Shown: positions 53,680 to 63,040 of the stretch, in pieces
How positions within the stretch are numbered: the first letter of the stretch is position 1
Layout of the letters: the number at the start of each line of letters is the position of its first letter
NCBI GenBank assembly: GCA_002440825.1
Contig: DJVH01000072.1
Location: forward strand, 1 to 64,000
Reading direction: 5' to 3'
DNA: 64,000 nt
DNA from: Bacteriovoracaceae bacterium UBA6261
GTDB taxonomy: Bacteria; Bdellovibrionota; Bacteriovoracia; Bacteriovoracales; Bacteriovoracaceae
Program-made: the position numbers and the translations under genes
The notes under the pieces: generated by a model
Seen by the model: only the letters and a program-made list of their open reading frames with translations
The model's database searches: none
What the model was told of the DNA's origin: nothing

Positions 53680-54630
53680 TTAAATACGGGGAAGTTTTTC
53701 GAGGGCGGCCTTATAGGAGGTCATGAGTTCTTGAAAAACTTCTTCGACTGTCGGCACTGATTTTATCAGACTGACGGCCTGACCTACTTCCAGTTCTCCG
53801 TTGTCCAGATCGCCTTCGAGCATTCCGTTTTTCGCGCGGAATTTACCAAGATGTTCATTGAGTTTCATTTTAAGTTCTTCACCATGAAAGCTTTGCTCAA
53901 GTTGCATGATCTCTTTTGCAAATTGATTTTCAATCATGCGTACCGGAACAGTGGCCTTCATCAGTGTCTTCGTGGATGACGGCGTCGATTTGATCAGCAG
54001 GTCTTTGTATTTTTCATGAGCACTGGATTCTTTTGTCATGAGAAAACGCGTGCCCATCTGAATGCCGTCTGCGCCCAGAGAAAAAGCGGCAAGCATTCCG
54101 CGTCCGTCCACAATTCCACCGGCCGCTATTAAAGGTATTTTCAAGGCGTCTTTGACCTGCGGGATAAGCGCCATTGTCGTGATTTCATCGCGACCATTAT
54201 GTCCGCCTGCCTCAAAGCCTTCAGCAACGACGGCATGAACACCGGCCTCTTCGCATTTGAGAGCGAGATCCGGAGAGCTCGTTACGTGTACGACGATACA
54301 GCCTTTATCTTTTAAAAAGTTTGTAAATTTTTTGGGACTTCCAGCGGATGTAAAAAAGATTTTTATTCCGCAATTTAAAGCGGTCTCGATCTGTTCCTGC
54401 GCTTTTTCATACAAAAGCGGAACGTTGACTCCGATAGGTTTACTAGTAAGAGACTGCGCTTTTTCAAGATGATGTTTTAAAAGATCAGGCTTCATCGAAC
54501 CTGCACCCACTAATCCCAATCCGCCTGCATTGGATACAGCTGCCGCCAGTTTGCCGCCCGAAACCCAGACCATTCCACCCTGAATAATGGGATATTTAAT
54601 CTGGAAGAGATCACTGACTCGGGTTTTCAT
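53680..54630 (-). CDS. Nitronate monooxygenase (NMO/FabK-like flavoprotein)
   Basis: The 316-residue TIM-barrel flavoprotein has the family patterns KYPIIQGGMVWVSGGKLAAAVSNAGGLG, AEGFEAGGHNG with the catalytic His, and IPLIAAGGIVDGRGM plus GADGIQMGTRFL. The NMO family oxidises nitronates with FMN; FabK enoyl-ACP reductase is a close relative and cannot be excluded. Its start codon overlaps the stop of the upstream pseudo-receiver/HD gene by one base, so the two are coupled. Confidence 0.85.
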   Translation of the reverse strand: MKTRVSDLFQIKYPIIQGGMVWVSGGKLAAAVSNAGGLGLVGAGSMKPDLLKHHLEKAQSLTSKPIGVNVPLLYEKAQEQIETALNCGIKIFFTSAGSPKKFTNFLKDKGCIVVHVTSSPDLALKCEEAGVHAVVAEGFEAGGHNGRDEITTMALIPQVKDALKIPLIAAGGIVDGRGMLAAFSLGADGIQMGTRFLMTKESSAHEKYKDLLIKSTPSSTKTLMKATVPVRMIENQFAKEIMQLEQSFHGEELKMKLNEHLGKFRAKNGMLEGDLDNGELEVGQAVSLIKSVPTVEEVFQELMTSYKAALEKLPRI

Positions 54631-55973
54631 TACTTCTTCTTTTTTAAAGTTTTTTCCAAGGCCTTGATGATAATCGCTACGTCAGGACTTGGATAGCGTT
54701 TATAAAGCTCTTCTGTCACAGGTTTTGGATCGCCGCCCGTTTCCTTAAAGCGGACCAGTTCAAGAACGAAATGATGAGCGATGATAAAAATTTTGGATAA
54801 GTCCGGAAGCTTTTCAATATTATTTGAGAACCCTTTTCCATTCGTAGCGCCATGATGATGTTTAATAATTTCATCAGAACCAGTAGGAGCTTCGGGATGT
54901 TTTCTAAGAAGAACGGCAGCCTCCATGGCGTGATTAAAAACCATGTCCCAGTCTTGCTCAGAAAGGTTGGCCTTTTCCAGTTCATCAAAGGAATTAATCT
55001 TTGTCAGCTCTTCACGATCGGCCAGCATGATGTCGTGGAAAAAAGAAGCGTAGGCGATCTTTTCATACGCCTTTGGATCTTCGAATTTTAAATTCTTGAT
55101 CATTTCCGAGGCCACGACCGAAGTCATATGACAACGCTGATAAAGAAGCCCTGTATTTGAATTGATTACTTTATGAAGAAGATTGCTCATCTCTGGAGAT
55201 TTCTCAAAATTCTTCACCATATTGTGAATGATGGCCTCAGTCAGCTGAATCGTCTCACTGTTAAAACCAAGCTTGGCAATTTCACGGACAGCGACGTCAT
55301 AAGATTCTCCCATAATCTGGATTTTTTTTGTTTCATCCATATTTGGAGAGTCAATTTTTTCAACCAGGCGGTTGGAAAGAAAAATCGTAAAATTTTTGTA
55401 GGCATCTTTGTCGATATGGAAATTCTCAAGACCCTGGTCCATATAACGTTTAATCGATTCTTTTGAAAAGGTATCGCCGTTGTGAATTCTTTTGACGAAT
55501 TGATATTCTGTCGGAGATTTTTTAATGCGGATAAAGACATCACAGTTGACGTAGTCAAGATTGAGAAAATAACGGACAGGAACAGCGATATAATCGGGCA
55601 CTGCTTTTTTAGCGAGTACATTTTCATTGATACCTAAAATTTTAGCAGAAGCGTGAACGACTTCCTCCCAATCTTTTCCATTGGGAATATTGATAGTGAA
55701 ATCATTCTGTGCCACTGCAGAAGAACCTAGTACAATTAAACCCGTATCGAGTTTATTCGAATCTATGTATTGAGACAGAACTTCTCCGGTTTTTTCGGAA
55801 TCTACTTTTTCAGCCGTAATAATCAGATCGATATTGGGAAGAATGGCCAGAAGACTTAAAGCATCCTGAGCGTTTTTTCTTTGGATAAGATCGACACCCA
55901 GATAGGTCGTGAGGTTAACCGAAATGAGATCGTTTAACGTTTTATTGTCTTCAATCAAAATTACTTGGGCCAT
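54630..55973 (-). CDS. Pseudo-receiver plus HD-GYP-like regulatory protein
   Basis: The 447-residue protein starts with a receiver-like domain (VILIEDNKTLNDLI) in which the usual phospho-acceptor Asp is missing; the matching strand reads IDLIITAEKV. The C-terminal half has an HD-type helical domain with FFHDIML, FNHAMEAAVLL and HHHGATNGKGF. The last resembles HHExxDGxGYP of HD-GYP phosphodiesterases but is degenerate. It may bind rather than cleave cyclic-di-GMP, or act as a scaffold. It overlaps the NMO gene by one base. Confidence 0.75.
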   Translation of the reverse strand: MAQVILIEDNKTLNDLISVNLTTYLGVDLIQRKNAQDALSLLAILPNIDLIITAEKVDSEKTGEVLSQYIDSNKLDTGLIVLGSSAVAQNDFTINIPNGKDWEEVVHASAKILGINENVLAKKAVPDYIAVPVRYFLNLDYVNCDVFIRIKKSPTEYQFVKRIHNGDTFSKESIKRYMDQGLENFHIDKDAYKNFTIFLSNRLVEKIDSPNMDETKKIQIMGESYDVAVREIAKLGFNSETIQLTEAIIHNMVKNFEKSPEMSNLLHKVINSNTGLLYQRCHMTSVVASEMIKNLKFEDPKAYEKIAYASFFHDIMLADREELTKINSFDELEKANLSEQDWDMVFNHAMEAAVLLRKHPEAPTGSDEIIKHHHGATNGKGFSNNIEKLPDLSKIFIIAHHFVLELVRFKETGGDPKPVTEELYKRYPSPDVAIIIKALEKTLKKKK

Positions 55974-56048
55974 GGCAAAAATCCTTTTCGTGGCAGTCGT
56001 TAGTCTCCTGATATTAATGTTAAATCAATTTGGATGTATTTCAAGTGA

Positions 56049-56828
56049 TCAGCTTATGTCCATGTCCAGAATAGCTTTGGAGGGCGATCGATTGAGTTGA
56101 TCGATCAATTCTGGAGCAGTCTCGCCAAGTAAATTTGCTTTAGTCATCGTCTTCTTAAGAGCAAAGCCCCGGGCATTGATGATAGTCCAGCCCGATTCGC
56201 GAAGAGATTTTCGAATGCTGATGGAAGAGCTGTAAGTGGAAAGCTGCACTGTTGGTTGAGAAGAATCCTTTAAAAAAGTGAACCATTCCACCGTCCAGAG
56301 GGCCGGATTTTTTTTGGGAGAAAAGGGATCCTGAAAGATAGCATCCAGAGGAAGAAGGTGCCCCAGAGCACGCGCCAACGGTAGGGTTGTCCTTCCGTCT
56401 CCAATGAAAACTTTTAAAATTGTTTTGTCGGTCACACACTCGAAATAAATCAGATCCGATTCAGTTTTGCGAATAAACTTCAATTCAGGCAACGTGGCAT
56501 GTGCAGACCAAAGAAAAAGTTCTTCATCAAGTTCAATTGAATAATAGCTCAGGTGATGGGTGAATTCCGGGTGGTTTTCAAGCTCGTCTAATAAGGCCTT
56601 CAGCCCGACGCCCACACCAAAGCCGACATCCAGCACAGAAAAATTCCTATTCCGAGCGAAGCAGTCCGGAATAGAACAACCCCTAATATAATTGTGAACA
56701 GTTTCCGCGTAGGCCCCTGAAAGATTATGGCAGGCCTCATCGAAGAATTCCGAGTAAACTGTTTCAGAATTATCTTCTGTTTTAAGAATTCTGTAACTTC
56801 CAAGTTGACCTTTAAATGTATCGTTCAA
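56049..56828 (-). CDS. mnmD: tRNA 5-methylaminomethyl-2-thiouridine methyltransferase, MnmD type
   Basis: The 259-residue protein matches the N-terminal (methyltransferase) domain of MnmC. It has SVLDVGFGVGVGLKAL for SAM binding, DAIFQDPFSPKKNPALW and PTVQLSTYSSSISIRKSL. It would methylate nm5s2U34 of tRNA to mnm5s2U. No MnmC oxidoreductase domain is fused, so it is the stand-alone MnmD form. It is divergent from a lipoprotein gene and lies 75 bp before the pseudo-receiver gene. Confidence 0.88.
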   Translation of the reverse strand: MNDTFKGQLGSYRILKTEDNSETVYSEFFDEACHNLSGAYAETVHNYIRGCSIPDCFARNRNFSVLDVGFGVGVGLKALLDELENHPEFTHHLSYYSIELDEELFLWSAHATLPELKFIRKTESDLIYFECVTDKTILKVFIGDGRTTLPLARALGHLLPLDAIFQDPFSPKKNPALWTVEWFTFLKDSSQPTVQLSTYSSSISIRKSLRESGWTIINARGFALKKTMTKANLLGETAPELIDQLNRSPSKAILDMDIS

Positions 56829-56858
56829 ACTTTTTTTTCCCTGTCCGATAGGTCACTT

Positions 56859-57554
56859 ATGAAAAAGCAGACCTGCCTGATATTCATTTCTCTATCATCA
56901 TTACTCGCAAGCTGTGGAGGTGGCAATAGTAAACCTCCAACATCATTTTCTCCCAATGCCATCCTGGCAGAAGAGCGTCCTTTGACTAATGATGAGCGCA
57001 ATATTGCGACGAGAATTTGTTATGCGTATCAGTCAAAATCTAACAATTTCAGAAGTGGCGGTTTTATCAATCAAAACTTTAATTTCTCAGCGTCGAAGAC
57101 AGACTGCCAGAACTCAGTTCTCAATTATAACGTGACGGCAACTCTCCGTTACGATAACAACAATAATTTGTATTATGCTCCGCCTGCAATCCTGGATCCG
57201 AACCTGAGATTTTATACAAAGGTTCAGACAGATACGAGTGGATATCTTTCCCAGCTTTGTTCCAAAATCAGAACCAATCAGCCAATCACCAATACGACCA
57301 CTCAGGACAGTACCAAAGTCCAGATCTCTTTTTCCAATGACGGGCTCGATTATTTTCTGTTGATGTACTTCAACAAACAGACTGACGGAACTTATAAGGC
57401 CGACAGCGCGGAACAATTCAAAGTACGCACGCAAATTAATTTCACGACAGGACAGATTCTGGGAATGGATCAGGTGTATTCAACTCAGAAAGTTTGTTCA
57501 TCTTTTGATAAGATCAAAAACTCGACTTTTACCCAGACGTTTACTTCTCGGTAG
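56859..57554 (+). CDS. Lipoprotein of unknown function
   Basis: The 231-residue precursor has lipobox LLASCGGG (Cys19). The mature part has several cysteines (IATRICYAYQ, KTDCQN, LSQLCSK, QKVCSS), which may form disulfides, and looks beta-rich. Family unknown. I chose the ATG that opens the signal peptide; the frame is open well upstream. Its last 14 bp overlap the convergent large secreted-protein gene. Confidence 0.7.
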   Translation: MKKQTCLIFISLSSLLASCGGGNSKPPTSFSPNAILAEERPLTNDERNIATRICYAYQSKSNNFRSGGFINQNFNFSASKTDCQNSVLNYNVTATLRYDNNNNLYYAPPAILDPNLRFYTKVQTDTSGYLSQLCSKIRTNQPITNTTTQDSTKVQISFSNDGLDYFLLMYFNKQTDGTYKADSAEQFKVRTQINFTTGQILGMDQVYSTQKVCSSFDKIKNSTFTQTFTSR

Positions 57555-59340
57555 CGTATTTTAAAATCTTGTTGAGAACGTCGATATCCAGATTGGTTCC
57601 GCCGTTGAGATTGTCTTTTTTCGGTTTAAGACCTGCCTCTTCGGCCTTCTTTTTAATGCTTTCGCTTTGATCCTTATCCGTTGTTCCGATTTTTTTGGCT
57701 GAGTTGTTGACCTCGGCATAAAGAGAGGCAAGGTTGCGGGAAATTTTTCCTCCCGATTCAATCGTCAGGTAAGAGGAAACAATGTTGCTGAAATGGACGA
57801 GCTGTTTTAAATCATCAGGTCGTTTGGCGATTTCGCTTTTAATTTTTGCAATATTTGTCTGGTCATTTTGCACATTAATACCATCGCCAACAGTCGTTTT
57901 ACTTTTAATTTTATCGGCCATGGTGGCAATAAGAGCTTCGCGCTCATTTTTAAACCTGTCTTTGATTTCATTTCTTATTTTTTCGATGTCCGCTGTATTT
58001 TTTGTCAGCTCATCAATCTTTTTGGAATCGTAACCTTCATCTTTAAGATATTTCTTAACTTCATTGTCGTCTTTGAGTTTTGCATCCAGGTTTTCCTGGA
58101 GGGCATACTGACGAAGAGCGAATTCGGCGAGGGCCTTCTTTTTTTCTTCAGGATCCGTTTCAACGAACTTTTTACAGGCCTCTACATTTTTGATCTTGTC
58201 CTGATCATCTATACATTCCGCCATTTCTTTTTCAACGACGTCCTTATTTTTCTTCTCATAAGAATCTTCAATCTCTTTTGAAGTGACAGTTGTGGCCGTA
58301 TCCGGATTATTTTTCTCAGTGGCCTCGACGTTTCTGGTTTTCATCAAGGCCATCTGCGCGCCTGATTCTTTGCCGAGTTTATCGTAAAAAGCTTTTTGCT
58401 CATCGGCCATAATCAGGCTTTGTCGTGCGGTCTTGACGAAATCCATGATCACGCAGGCCTTTTGTTTGGACTCATTGTATTTAATGCCTGAGCTTGGAAG
58501 ATTGAGTTTGGACTGCGGTGTATAGCAGACAGTGCTCACAGAAGCGATGCAGTTACTCCAGCGCTCAGATATCGCGTTGGGATTATCTTCTGTACTGGAG
58601 GCCATATTAGCGCCTTTCAGAGATTTGACATTCGTTTGAATAATACCGGGATCATCGCTGATGAGATAATATTCGCAAAGTTTTGGACCATTCTTATCTT
58701 TGCAATCCGGGCCGTTGCTTTTAACAGTCGTTTCAGATGTTTCCATACAATAAGAGGTAAACGAATTGACGATGCTTTTACCGAGCTCTGTTTTATAAAG
58801 TTCGATGAATTTAGCGTGGTCTACAGCTGCAATAGTCTTCGTGTCTTTTTGGGCCTGATCATCTCCCAAGAGCGCTTGTTCCAGTTTCTTTTCAAAAACT
58901 TTGGAGAGTTCCTGAACGGCCGGATCGCTCATGTAATCGATAGAAATATTTTTTGATTTTGTCGTGAGTCCATTGGCCTGAGCAGATTCTGAAGCAGGTG
59001 AGCGTGAATTTCCATCAGCTTTTGCCGAGCTTTGTTGAGCATAAGTTTCTGTCACTTTCTTTTTTAGATCATCTTTGAGAGGCTGAACGGATCCTCCATC
59101 GCCATTCCAAAGACAATCCGGCATTCTTTCAATCGAAACTCCGGCCGTTTCACAGGCCTTGTATTGAACATCTACACCGGGAATGGTGAGCATGACCTGC
59201 AGAGCTCCGCCTTGCGTCCCGTCTTTATTTATTTTTTTGGATTCACTGATCCCTGAATAAACAGACGGCTTCCCGTCCGCACTCATCGCAGAATACGGCA
59301 GTGATAAAAGAATGAAGAGTTGAAGGGGTTTGAGTTTCAT
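57541..59340 (-). CDS. Large secreted helical protein of unknown function
   Basis: The 599-residue precursor has a signal peptide (about residues 1-20, ending AMSAD). The mature protein is very rich in Lys, Glu and Asp, with long helical, coiled-coil-like stretches in its C-terminal half. Cysteines lie in its middle part (YKACE, DCLWN, YCMET, PDCKD, LCEYY, NCIAS). No catalytic motif is seen. GGGAGAAA precedes ATG. It may be a periplasmic structural or binding protein of this lineage. Confidence 0.7.
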   Translation of the reverse strand: MKLKPLQLFILLSLPYSAMSADGKPSVYSGISESKKINKDGTQGGALQVMLTIPGVDVQYKACETAGVSIERMPDCLWNGDGGSVQPLKDDLKKKVTETYAQQSSAKADGNSRSPASESAQANGLTTKSKNISIDYMSDPAVQELSKVFEKKLEQALLGDDQAQKDTKTIAAVDHAKFIELYKTELGKSIVNSFTSYCMETSETTVKSNGPDCKDKNGPKLCEYYLISDDPGIIQTNVKSLKGANMASSTEDNPNAISERWSNCIASVSTVCYTPQSKLNLPSSGIKYNESKQKACVIMDFVKTARQSLIMADEQKAFYDKLGKESGAQMALMKTRNVEATEKNNPDTATTVTSKEIEDSYEKKNKDVVEKEMAECIDDQDKIKNVEACKKFVETDPEEKKKALAEFALRQYALQENLDAKLKDDNEVKKYLKDEGYDSKKIDELTKNTADIEKIRNEIKDRFKNEREALIATMADKIKSKTTVGDGINVQNDQTNIAKIKSEIAKRPDDLKQLVHFSNIVSSYLTIESGGKISRNLASLYAEVNNSAKKIGTTDKDQSESIKKKAEEAGLKPKKDNLNGGTNLDIDVLNKILKYATEK

Positions 59341-59436
59341 TTTCTCCCTATATTGTACCAATCTTATCGGATAACCCTGAATAAAACTGTAATAGGGGAT
59401 AAGAAGATAAAGGGCATGCCTCTTATTGTTGGCAGT

Positions 59437-60438
59437 TTAGCCTTCTTTTTTATTGAGAAAACCCAGACCAAAGACCGGACTGTCGGAAATCTTCTGGCGG
59501 CGCTTATTGTACTCTTCGGTGGTCTTCACAGAAGCGTGGCCCACATCGCGGGAGACCTTATAAAGATCCATGCCGTTATCCAGTGCTGAACCGATATAAC
59601 TTGCCCGTGCCGAGTGCGGTGAAATGCGCTGGTCAATGCCGGCCTTTGAACACCAGCTTTTAATAATGTAATCGACTGACTTGGGATTGAGAGGCTTAAC
59701 GATATTGCCATCCAGAGGATTTCTTGTCGGTCTGAAAATCCAGTCTTCTGGATGCAATTCTTCTTTTGTTTCAACTCTCAGGTAATTCAGGTATTCATGA
59801 ATAACGTCTGCGCATTTAGGATGCAGAACTTTCGTCAGCTGCTTGCCGCCCTTTGCGCGAATTTCGATGAGATAAATCCCATCTTTTTGGGTGAGGTTTT
59901 TCAGGCGCAGATTGATGAGCTCTGCCTTTCTGATTCCGGTAGTAAAAAGAGTGTAAATAACTGCTTTATGCAAAAGTCCCGGACCCTCAAGTTTATCAAT
60001 TAAACCAAAAAGAGTGCTGACTTGTTCGTCCGTGAGATCGTTTGTCGGCTTCACAACTTCCTGGCGAGGGCGTTTGATACTCGTCACAGGATTGAAGGCG
60101 ATGATGCTTTTTTCAACCAGAAAATCAAAGAAGCTTGAATTCGCCGCCATCTTTCTGTTGATACTTTTGGGAGCGAGACCGGCATCGTTAAGCCAGTTTC
60201 TAAAGGCCACGAAATGCACACGTTTGATATCGCCGTATGAACTGACGGTCGTAAAATTATCCCGGATAAATTCAAAAAACTGGGTGATATCTCTGCGGTA
60301 ACATTTTCGGGTGTGTTCAGAGGGAAAATTTTGAAAAAACTCATATTCTAGCTCGGCATTGAAGGAATTTTTATTTTCAATGATGGCCAGATCGACGCTG
60401 GAGAGTTTGGGAGCGAGTTTTTTTACAGGATGGTTCAT
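59437..60438 (-). CDS. Tyrosine recombinase, XerC/D-like
   Basis: The 333-residue recombinase has an N-terminal core-binding domain and a catalytic domain with Arg in TTGIRKAELINL, Lys in RAKGGKQ, HSARASYIG, VGHASVKTT and nucleophile Tyr in EEYNKRR. All catalytic residues are present. It differs clearly from the other recombinase in the window. No dif-like palindrome or inverted repeat is seen at its start, and no cargo or partner gene. It may act alone or with the other enzyme; an old integrase is the alternative. Confidence 0.87.
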   Translation of the reverse strand: MNHPVKKLAPKLSSVDLAIIENKNSFNAELEYEFFQNFPSEHTRKCYRRDITQFFEFIRDNFTTVSSYGDIKRVHFVAFRNWLNDAGLAPKSINRKMAANSSFFDFLVEKSIIAFNPVTSIKRPRQEVVKPTNDLTDEQVSTLFGLIDKLEGPGLLHKAVIYTLFTTGIRKAELINLRLKNLTQKDGIYLIEIRAKGGKQLTKVLHPKCADVIHEYLNYLRVETKEELHPEDWIFRPTRNPLDGNIVKPLNPKSVDYIIKSWCSKAGIDQRISPHSARASYIGSALDNGMDLYKVSRDVGHASVKTTEEYNKRRQKISDSPVFGLGFLNKKEG

Positions 60439-60544
60439 AGATCTATTGTAATTGGGCCTGGTTGAAATGCCAGAACGGGAAAAAATTTCAGGAAATCACA
60501 AAAAATTCTCAGCGGCGGCAGGGGAGTGCTACTCTCCGGTTCCT

Positions 60545-61879
60545 ATGAAAACACTTCTTTTGACACTTGTTCTGATTCAGAGCTTTTCGGCCTTTGCCGG
60601 CCCGATGCTCGAGCTCACAAATGCGGAAACCCTGTCTGCCTATATTGAAAAGACCGGGTTTAACGGCGTCGTGCTTGTTGGTCTTGAAAACAAAACTTTA
60701 TTTAAAAAAGCTTATGGTTATAGAAATTTTATAACAAAAGAACCGCTGACAACTGACGATCGCTTTCAAATCGGTTCAAACACGAAGCAGTTTGTTTCGG
60801 CCGCTCTGTTGAAACTGCAGGAAGAAGGACGACTTTCGATCGATAAATCTGTCATTGAATATCTGCCTCAATATAAAAGCAAAATTCCAACAGAAATCAC
60901 AATCAGAGATATTCTCAATCATACTTCCGGAATTACGAACTTCACCGATCACAAAGAATTCTGGGAAAATCTTGATCCTGATAAAATTCTGACTCTCGAT
61001 GATTTGATTGAATTTACACTGCAATATCCGCTCGATTTCGAACCTCGCACCAAATGGAATTATTCCAATTCCGGATATGTGATTGCTGGAAAAATTATTG
61101 AAGAGGTGACAGGTGAGAGCTGGCATGAGTTCATCAAGAAAACGTTTCTTTTGCCACTTCAAATGAACAACACCGGTTACGCTGAGAAATTTGAATCGGT
61201 TTCAAATGTTTATCCCCATATCAAAGATGAAAAAGGCGAGATAGTTCCTTATGCTGGTCTCAATCTTTCCTGGGCATTGTCAGCTGGGGCAATGTATTCG
61301 ACAGTTGATGATCTTTTTAAATGGACTGCGATTTATTCTGAGTCTCATTTACTAAGCGAGGCTTCTAAAGCAGATATGCAAAGGCCTTTTAAAGAAAATT
61401 ACGGGCTGGGATTGATGATTCAACCTTACGGACAGGATCTTCATATTAATCACGGCGGCCGGACCATCGGTTTTGTTTCCAAAATCTCCTATCTGAAAAA
61501 TTCAAAAATTTCTGTGATCAAGCTTGATAATACCGACGGAACGACCGGCGGCATTCCCGAGCTTCTGATGAATTTTTATACCCGCGGCAAGGCCCTGGTT
61601 GTTAAACTCGACAGAATTGAAATGCCCGCGGATAAACTGCAGGATTATGCCGGCAGATATACGGCCGGTAATTTTGAAGTGAATATTTTCGTTAAAAATG
61701 AAAAATTATTTCTTCAACCAAATGATGGCCAGCCGGCCTATGAACTTACGGCCAACGATGAGGACAGTTTTAATCTGGGCGGATTTGCAGGAGAGGAATT
61801 TATCCGTGATTCTAACGGAAAAATTTCGGGCCTGAATCATTATCAGAACGGTTATAAGAGTCAATTCCTTCGCCAATAA
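60545..61879 (+). CDS. Secreted beta-lactamase-family serine hydrolase
   Basis: The 444-residue precursor has a signal peptide (about residues 1-18, ending AFAGP). The class C/DD-peptidase motifs are seen as SNTK (Ser78-x-x-Lys81), YSNSG and the HGG triad (NHGGRTIGF). A C-terminal lipocalin-like extension (DUF3471-type; KLQDYAGRYT) follows. Such proteins are usually esterases, D-aminopeptidases or peptidoglycan hydrolases rather than true beta-lactamases. The ATG chosen opens the signal peptide; an upstream frame to 60452 is not needed. Confidence 0.85.
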   Translation: MKTLLLTLVLIQSFSAFAGPMLELTNAETLSAYIEKTGFNGVVLVGLENKTLFKKAYGYRNFITKEPLTTDDRFQIGSNTKQFVSAALLKLQEEGRLSIDKSVIEYLPQYKSKIPTEITIRDILNHTSGITNFTDHKEFWENLDPDKILTLDDLIEFTLQYPLDFEPRTKWNYSNSGYVIAGKIIEEVTGESWHEFIKKTFLLPLQMNNTGYAEKFESVSNVYPHIKDEKGEIVPYAGLNLSWALSAGAMYSTVDDLFKWTAIYSESHLLSEASKADMQRPFKENYGLGLMIQPYGQDLHINHGGRTIGFVSKISYLKNSKISVIKLDNTDGTTGGIPELLMNFYTRGKALVVKLDRIEMPADKLQDYAGRYTAGNFEVNIFVKNEKLFLQPNDGQPAYELTANDEDSFNLGGFAGEEFIRDSNGKISGLNHYQNGYKSQFLRQ

Positions 61880-62330
61880 GCTCCCAAAGAGCACATTGAA
61901 TCAGAAAATAATGATACCGAAGGGTAGTTGATATTAATCTATTTTTACAGATATTATTTTCTCATCGATTCTGGCCGTTTAAAAGATGGTCAGAATTGCC
62001 TTAACTCTTAAATATCTGAAATCCCTTCATTTACACTTTGTCACTGTCAAATCTTTTGACATGTAATCTTTACCCAAATGGGCTGAAATTTTCCAAACTG
62101 ATCTGAAAAGCAAATAGAATGTGTCCATAAGATGAATTTTAATCATTAGTCTAGTGGTCAGACCTAAGTTGGCACGAACGGAGCTTTGCAGGTTAGCAGA
62201 CCATCTATCAGTGAATTTGCCTTGGGAGATTTTCGGGGCAAAAATAAGAAGTCCCTATTATTTTTATGGGTGCTTCAGCAACCTTCGGCATTTTTGACGT
62301 TTCTCAAGCATGCAACAGCATACGACAATT
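61880..62330. other. Gene-free AT-rich intergenic stretch with small inverted repeats
   Basis: No supported gene is seen in these 451 bases. They contain GTCAAA-TCT-TTTGAC (62046-62060), a perfect inverted repeat, and GGTCAGACC (62156-62164), which resembles the core of GntR/FadR-type operators. A plus-strand frame beginning at 62186 has no ribosome-binding site, odd composition and runs into the tetR gene, so I do not call it. Confidence 0.4.
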
Positions 62331-62942
62331 CTAAACACTTTCTAAAATGTGAGGAACAATTTTTTTATTCACCTGCGCAACTTGAGAATCACCAGAAACC
62401 ATTGCGGCGGTAATGGTTCCCGCCACCAAAGAGAGAAGCTGTGGGATAGCTATTTTCACTTTTGCAGGCTTCATGATCTTCATCAGGCGCTGCTCAAAAA
62501 AGGAAGCGTACTTTGCGAAATATGCGCTCACCTGTTGATACTCAGGTGAGTCCTTATCTTCGCCAAAATCAGACAATCCCTTTGCAAAGGGACATCCATT
62601 AAAATCTGGATCTTTGAACCAGTACTCCAGAAAATCAAACACTCCTAGGATTTGCTTCGTAGGATCGTCGCTCTTTTGAACTGTGAAATGCTCCATATTT
62701 AAAAAGCATGCGTTCTCCTGATCCTCCAGGTAGGCTTGAACGAGAAGCGCCTTGGAGGGAAAATGTTTATAAAAAGTCATTTTCGCAACTCCTGCTTCGG
62801 CGATAATCCTATCTATACCAGTGGTATGAACACCGCCTCGATTAAAAAGAATAATCGCGGTCCTTAAAATCTTGTCTCGGGCCGATAAATTGGCCGGGTC
62901 TTCCTGCTTTAAGTTTCGGTACGTTTTTCCTATTTTATCCAT
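62331..62942 (-). CDS. TetR-family transcriptional repressor
   Basis: The 203-residue regulator has a TetR N-terminal helix-turn-helix: RDKILRTAIILFNRGGVHTT followed by IIAEAGVAKMTFYKHFPSKALLVQAYL. The C-terminal part is the ligand domain; the ligand is unknown. Its DNA target is probably the pair of palindromes in the 142-bp gap to the divergent AhpD-like gene, so it should repress both that gene and itself. AAAGGA precedes ATG. Confidence 0.92.
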   Translation of the reverse strand: MDKIGKTYRNLKQEDPANLSARDKILRTAIILFNRGGVHTTGIDRIIAEAGVAKMTFYKHFPSKALLVQAYLEDQENACFLNMEHFTVQKSDDPTKQILGVFDFLEYWFKDPDFNGCPFAKGLSDFGEDKDSPEYQQVSAYFAKYASFFEQRLMKIMKPAKVKIAIPQLLSLVAGTITAAMVSGDSQVAQVNKKIVPHILESV

Positions 62943-62982
62943 AAAAACAATCCTTTAGAGCTATGACTTTGACTATTCTATC

Positions 62983-63008
62983 AAAAATATACAGATCTGT
63001 ATATTTTT
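62983..63008. promoter_or_regulatory. Perfect 26-bp palindrome, predicted TetR operator 1
   Basis: The sequence is symmetric without mismatch about its centre, with core ACAGATCTGT and ATAT flanks. It lies about 40 bp upstream of the tetR start, over its likely -35 region (a TAGAAT -10 candidate is at 62975-62980, minus strand). Confidence 0.75.
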
Positions 63009-63011
63009 TGC

Positions 63012-63040
63012 TTGCAAATATACAGACATGTATGTATACT
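63012..63040 (+). promoter_or_regulatory. Promoter of the AhpD-like gene with operator 2
   Basis: TTGCAA (63012-63017) and TATACT (63035-63040) are 17 bp apart. A 20-bp palindrome with one mismatched pair (63019-63038) covers the spacer and most of the -10 box. Its centre is 33 bp from that of operator 1 and it shares the TACAGA half-site. Confidence 0.7.

Noticed and set aside
46012..60438. Two tyrosine recombinases as ends of a mobile island
   Set aside because: The genes between them are core-type (htpX, dedA, mnmD, kamA-like), base composition does not change, and no direct repeats or tRNA attachment site are seen.
60545..61879. True beta-lactamase / antibiotic resistance gene
   Set aside because: SxxK and YxN motifs are shared by esterases and peptidases, the C-terminal lipocalin-like extension is typical of these, and nothing shows lactam hydrolysis.
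62186..62413. Plus-strand 75-codon frame before the tetR end
   Set aside because: It lacks a Shine-Dalgarno, has unusual composition and overlaps the end of the well-supported tetR gene.
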